Below, in pieces: positions 60,848 through 64,000 of a DNA stretch of 64,000 nucleotides. This DNA comes from Cyclobacteriaceae bacterium (GTDB taxonomy: Bacteria > Bacteroidota > Bacteroidia > Cytophagales > Cyclobacteriaceae): assembly GCA_019638355.1 (NCBI GenBank), contig JAHBTY010000001.1, positions 1,116,001 to 1,180,000 on the forward strand. Direction: 5' to 3'. Each line of letters opens with the position of its first letter. The stretch's first letter is position 1. The translations under genes were made by a program, and so were the position numbers. Under the pieces are notes generated by a model. That model saw only the letters and a program-made list of their open reading frames with translations. It made no database searches and was not told where the DNA came from.

Positions 60848-61186
60848 ATGAATAGCGTCTATAAAATCAACAAGGGCATTAACAAGCCCATTGAGTTTAA
60901 GGGGTTGAAAGCGCAATACATCGGCTACCTCGGTATCGGTGTGTTGCTGCTACTTATTGTGTTTGCTGTACTCTATATCAGTGGGGTAAATATGTTCGTG
61001 TGCCTTGGCATTATCCTGCTTCTTGGCACGCTACTCTTCATGGCGATCTATAAGTTAAGCGACACTTACGGTCAGCATGGGCTGGTAAAAAAGTTAGCCA
61101 AACGAAATATACCGGAGTATGTCGTATGCAGGTCACGCAAAATGTTTACGATTCTCTGCCAAAGTTCTACAGGTGATAAATCTTAA
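60848..61186 (+). CDS. traF: TraF/DUF4133 conjugal-transfer membrane protein
   Basis: 112 residues. YKINKGINKPIEFKGLKAQYIGYLGIGVLLLLIVFAVLYISGVNMFVCLGIILLLGTLLFMAIYKLSDTYGQHGLVKKLAKRNIPEYV: the N-terminal K-G-I-x-x-P-I-E-F-x-G-L-K-x-Q-Y and two membrane helices are the DUF4133/TraF signature (VirB3-like). It sits immediately before traG, 12 bp away. It would anchor the TraG ATPase at the inner membrane. Confidence 0.9.
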   Translation: MNSVYKINKGINKPIEFKGLKAQYIGYLGIGVLLLLIVFAVLYISGVNMFVCLGIILLLGTLLFMAIYKLSDTYGQHGLVKKLAKRNIPEYVVCRSRKMFTILCQSSTGDKS

Positions 61187-61198
61187 TCTATACCAAGT

Positions 61199-63676
61199 AT
61201 GTCACAGCCAATTCCAATATTAAAAACATTTCCGGTGTATAAAGTGGAGCATGATTGCATCCTCTCCAAACAAGGTGATGTCAGTCTGGCTTTCGAAGCG
61301 ATACTGCCGGAAATATTCACGCTGTCTGATCAGGATTACGAAGCCTTTCATCAAATACTGATAAAAGCAATTAAAGTACTTCCTAAGAATTCTGTATTTC
61401 ATAAACAGGACTGGTTCTTTGCTCATAAGCATAAAGCAGATTTTGAGAACAGCGACTTGTCTTTCCTGACAAGATCAAGTGAGCGATTCTTTAATGAGCG
61501 GCCTTATCTGGATCACCGCTGTTATGTCATGCTTACGCAAAAACCGGTTGACCGAAAGATTTCAACCTCCATGTTTTCCAATTTGATCCGCAGCAGTGTA
61601 GTACCCAGTGAAATGATCAATCCACAGAAGATGCAGGAGTTTCTTGATAGTGCCGGGCAGTTCGAGCGCATCTTAGGTGATAGTGGCTTTGTAAAACTCA
61701 AGCGCATCAATAGCGATGGCCTTGTCGGCTCTGATCGTCATGCGGGGCTACTGGAACGTTACTGCTATCTGCTATCCGAATCGGACAACCCCATGATCAA
61801 GGATATTCATTTTAAAGATGGCATTAAGATCGGTGATGAGTATTGTCAACTATACGCACTCTCGGACGTAGAAGACCTTCCTACGCTCTGCGGTTCACGT
61901 ATCAACTACGATAAATACTCAACAGACAAAACCAAGTTCAGTGTCGGCTTTGCCTCACCGTTGGGACAATTGCTCTCGTGCAATCACATCTACAACCAGT
62001 ACATCTTTATGGAAGATGTAAACAAGACGATCAAACAACTGGAGAGTAAGCGGCTGCGGTTACAATCACTCTCAACCTACTCGCGTGAGAACGCCATCAG
62101 CCGTGATGCTACCAATGATTTCCTCAATGAAGCGATTGGCCAGCAACGTCAACCGGTGAAAGCGCATTTCAATGTGATGCTCTGGACAGACAACAAATCT
62201 GAGCTGAAAGAGCTGAAGACGCAAGTATCATCTGCCCTTGCACAAATGGATGCAGTTGCCAAACAGGAATCCGATGGAGCACCTCAAATATTTTGGGCAG
62301 GCATACCAGGCAATGAAGCGGACTTTCCAATCAACGACACCTTTGATACGTTTGTGGAGCAAGCTACATGCTTTCTCAACCTTGAAACTTCATACCGTTC
62401 TTCATTAAGTCCGGTTGGTATTCGTCTCGGTGATCGTCTTACAGGTAAACCCGTGCATGTTGATATTTCAGATGAACCTGTGAAGCGGGGCATCTGCACC
62501 AACCGTAACAAATTTATTCTCGGTCCTTCGGGATCGGGAAAGTCATTCTTCACCAATCACATGGTCCGCACATATTATGAACAAGGCACACACATCGTGC
62601 TCGTGGACGTAGGCCATTCCTACAAAGGACTGTGTGATTTGGTGATTGGATATTATTTCACCTACGATGAATCCAACCCGATCAAATTCAACCCCTTCTT
62701 CATCAGTGATGGTGATGTGCTCGACACCGAGAAGAAGGAAAGCATCAAGACGCTGCTGTTAGCGCTGTGGAAGAAGGACGATGAAACCTTTAACCGTTCG
62801 GAGTATGTGGCCTTGTCGATCTCTCTTCAAATGTATTATGAAAAGTTGGGCAAGGATAAAAAGCTGTTCCCATGTTTTAACACCTACTATGAATTCTTGC
62901 GTGATGAATTTGTATCGATACTCAAAGCAGACAAGGTAAAGGAGAAAGACTTCGATGCAGAGAATTTCCTGTACGTACTCCGTCCATACTATAAGGGCGG
63001 TGAGTTTGACTACTTGCTGAATGCCACAGAGAACCTCGACCTGCTTCGTGAACGGTTTATTGTATTTGAACTTGACAACATCAAAGATCATCCGATTCTC
63101 TTTCCGGTCGTGACCATCATTATCATGGAGGTGTTCATCTCCAAGATGCGCAAGCTGAAAGGTATACGCAAAATGATTCTCATTGAAGAGGCATGGAAAG
63201 CCATTGCCAAGGAAGGAATGGCGGAGTACATCAAGTACTTATTCAAAACGGTTCGGAAGTTTTATGGCGAAGCAATTGTCGTCACACAAGAGGTGGAAGA
63301 CATTATCAGTTCACCCATTGTCAAGCAAGCCATCATTAACAACTCCGACTGCAAGATCCTGCTCGATCAGAGTAAGTATCAAAACAAGTTTGATCAGATT
63401 CAGGAATTGTTGGGGCTCACTGAAAAGGAGAAAGCACTTGTGCTTTCCATTAACAAGAGCAATGATCCATCACGCAAATACAAAGAAGTATTTATCAGCC
63501 TGGGTGGAGTGCTTTCGAAAGTATATGCAACAGAAGTATCACTGGAAGAGTACCTGGCGTACACCACAGAAGAATCGGAAAAGATGAAGGTGCAAGCCTA
63601 CACGAAGAAATGGGGCGATATCCGCAAAGGGATTGCCGCACTGGCTAATGATATCCGCATGGGAAACATAGCTTAA
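61199..63676 (+). CDS. traG: TraG-family conjugation ATPase (VirB4-like)
   Basis: 825 residues. An N-terminal VirB4-like region (TFPVYKVEHDCILSKQGDVSLAFEAILPE) is followed by the P-loop LGPSGSGKSFF (about residues 440-450), Walker B in KMILIEEAWKAIA, a motif III region (VTQEVEDIISSP), and the C-terminal IINNSDCKILLDQSK. This is TraG of Bacteroidota conjugative elements, the ATPase that powers assembly of the transfer apparatus. It follows traF directly and precedes the TraI-like gene by 18 bp. Confidence 0.93.
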   Translation: MSQPIPILKTFPVYKVEHDCILSKQGDVSLAFEAILPEIFTLSDQDYEAFHQILIKAIKVLPKNSVFHKQDWFFAHKHKADFENSDLSFLTRSSERFFNERPYLDHRCYVMLTQKPVDRKISTSMFSNLIRSSVVPSEMINPQKMQEFLDSAGQFERILGDSGFVKLKRINSDGLVGSDRHAGLLERYCYLLSESDNPMIKDIHFKDGIKIGDEYCQLYALSDVEDLPTLCGSRINYDKYSTDKTKFSVGFASPLGQLLSCNHIYNQYIFMEDVNKTIKQLESKRLRLQSLSTYSRENAISRDATNDFLNEAIGQQRQPVKAHFNVMLWTDNKSELKELKTQVSSALAQMDAVAKQESDGAPQIFWAGIPGNEADFPINDTFDTFVEQATCFLNLETSYRSSLSPVGIRLGDRLTGKPVHVDISDEPVKRGICTNRNKFILGPSGSGKSFFTNHMVRTYYEQGTHIVLVDVGHSYKGLCDLVIGYYFTYDESNPIKFNPFFISDGDVLDTEKKESIKTLLLALWKKDDETFNRSEYVALSISLQMYYEKLGKDKKLFPCFNTYYEFLRDEFVSILKADKVKEKDFDAENFLYVLRPYYKGGEFDYLLNATENLDLLRERFIVFELDNIKDHPILFPVVTIIIMEVFISKMRKLKGIRKMILIEEAWKAIAKEGMAEYIKYLFKTVRKFYGEAIVVTQEVEDIISSPIVKQAIINNSDCKILLDQSKYQNKFDQIQELLGLTEKEKALVLSINKSNDPSRKYKEVFISLGGVLSKVYATEVSLEEYLAYTTEESEKMKVQAYTKKWGDIRKGIAALANDIRMGNIA

Positions 63677-63694
63677 CATCAAAACACGTCAGTC

Positions 63695-64000
63695 ATGAAG
63701 AAGATATTCTTAATAGTTTTTCTAACCACGGTTTGCCTGACAACAACACCTACACCGGAAGCTCAGGCTGCCATACCGATTGCCAAGATCATCAAGGAAG
63801 CAGTCAAAAAAGTAATCAAAGCTGTTGACCTGATGATCCAACGCTTGCAAAACAAAACCATCTGGCTTCAGAATGCCCAGAAGGTACTCGAGAACAAACT
63901 TTCAGAACTCAAACTCACCGAGATCGCACAGTGGACAGAGAAGCACCGTAAGCTCTACGAGCAGTACTACGATGAGTTGTGGAAAGTAAAAAATACACTG
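63695..64000 (+). CDS. TraI-like conjugal transfer protein, N-terminal part
   Basis: The ATG at 63695 opens a frame that runs off the window end (102 codons seen). Signal peptide (MKKIFLIVFLTTVCLTTTPTPEAQA), then AIPIAKIIKEAVKKVIKAVDLMIQRLQNKTIWLQNAQKVLENKLSELKLTEIAQWTEKHRKLYEQYYDELWKVKNTL, a helical coiled segment as in DUF4141/TraI proteins of this operon. The position after traG also fits. The gene is cut by the window edge. Confidence 0.7.
   Translation, partial: MKKIFLIVFLTTVCLTTTPTPEAQAAIPIAKIIKEAVKKVIKAVDLMIQRLQNKTIWLQNAQKVLENKLSELKLTEIAQWTEKHRKLYEQYYDELWKVKNTL

Noticed and set aside
1-64000. rRNA, tRNA, IS element or CRISPR array
   Set aside because: None was recognised by eye in the intergenic regions examined. 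A computed scan (tRNAscan, CRISPR finder, IS search) was not available.

Overview
The window comes from a Bacteroidota chromosome, most likely a Cytophagales-type soil or aquatic bacterium. The basis is SusC/SusD pairs, FecI/FecR-like signalling, LytTR regulators, a T9SS-type C-terminal domain, RteC proteins, DUF4133/DUF4134 (TraF/TraE) and a Bacteroidetes-style conjugation operon. No rRNA, tRNA, CRISPR array or IS element was recognised.

Layout. (1) 1-16.8 kb looks like ordinary chromosome: two N-acyl-D-amino-acid deacylase-like amidohydrolases (one cut by the window edge), a Gfo/Idh/MocA oxidoreductase, a methyltransferase, a LytTR two-component pair, a DUF5916 outer-membrane protein, an acetyltransferase and esterase pair, a NarL-type two-component pair and three lipoproteins. 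Two copies of a ~93 bp palindromic repeat flank the NarL/lipoprotein block. (2) 17.1-22.7 kb is a signalling block: ECF sigma factor, FecR anti-sigma, STN/beta-barrel protein, CHU_C-like surface protein, then an RteC-type regulator and a lipoprotein, ending at a strong terminator. A promoter-like motif with fixed spacing precedes the sigma gene, fecR and rteC. (3) 22.9-47.4 kb is cargo with a strong anti-phage flavour: a four-gene CBASS-like operon (HNH/glycine-zipper, patatin CapV, CD-NTase, E2 fused to SEC-C), a divergent XRE-ImmA/PIN pair, a phase-variable modification system (PLD-SNF2 helicase plus Eco57I-like methylase with an invertible 3' end and its own serine recombinase), a TlpA/SusC/SusD/receiver operon, a DUF6520/MauE pair and a few nuclease-like or unknown genes. 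(4) 47.6-64 kb is the transfer backbone of an integrative conjugative element (ICE): excisionase-like HTH, probable oriT, MobC-like protein, relaxase, coupling protein, second RteC protein, a PD-(D/E)XK cargo gene, a 1647-residue methylase-helicase, TraE, TraF, TraG and the start of a TraI-like gene.

How it fits together. Blocks 2-4 read as one ICE carrying a defence island. The surface-sensing ECF/FecR block appears to be wired to rteC, whose family controls excision and transfer in CTnDOT-type elements. The integrase and both attachment sites were not found, so the ICE ends are unresolved.

The strongest unexpected signal is at 29,697-30,483. Two perfect 38-bp inverted repeats, in the same reading frame, bracket two alternative methylase C-termini beside a serine recombinase, which implies DNA-inversion switching of methylation specificity. 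Family names are from recognition of the translated sequences only; no database search was run.
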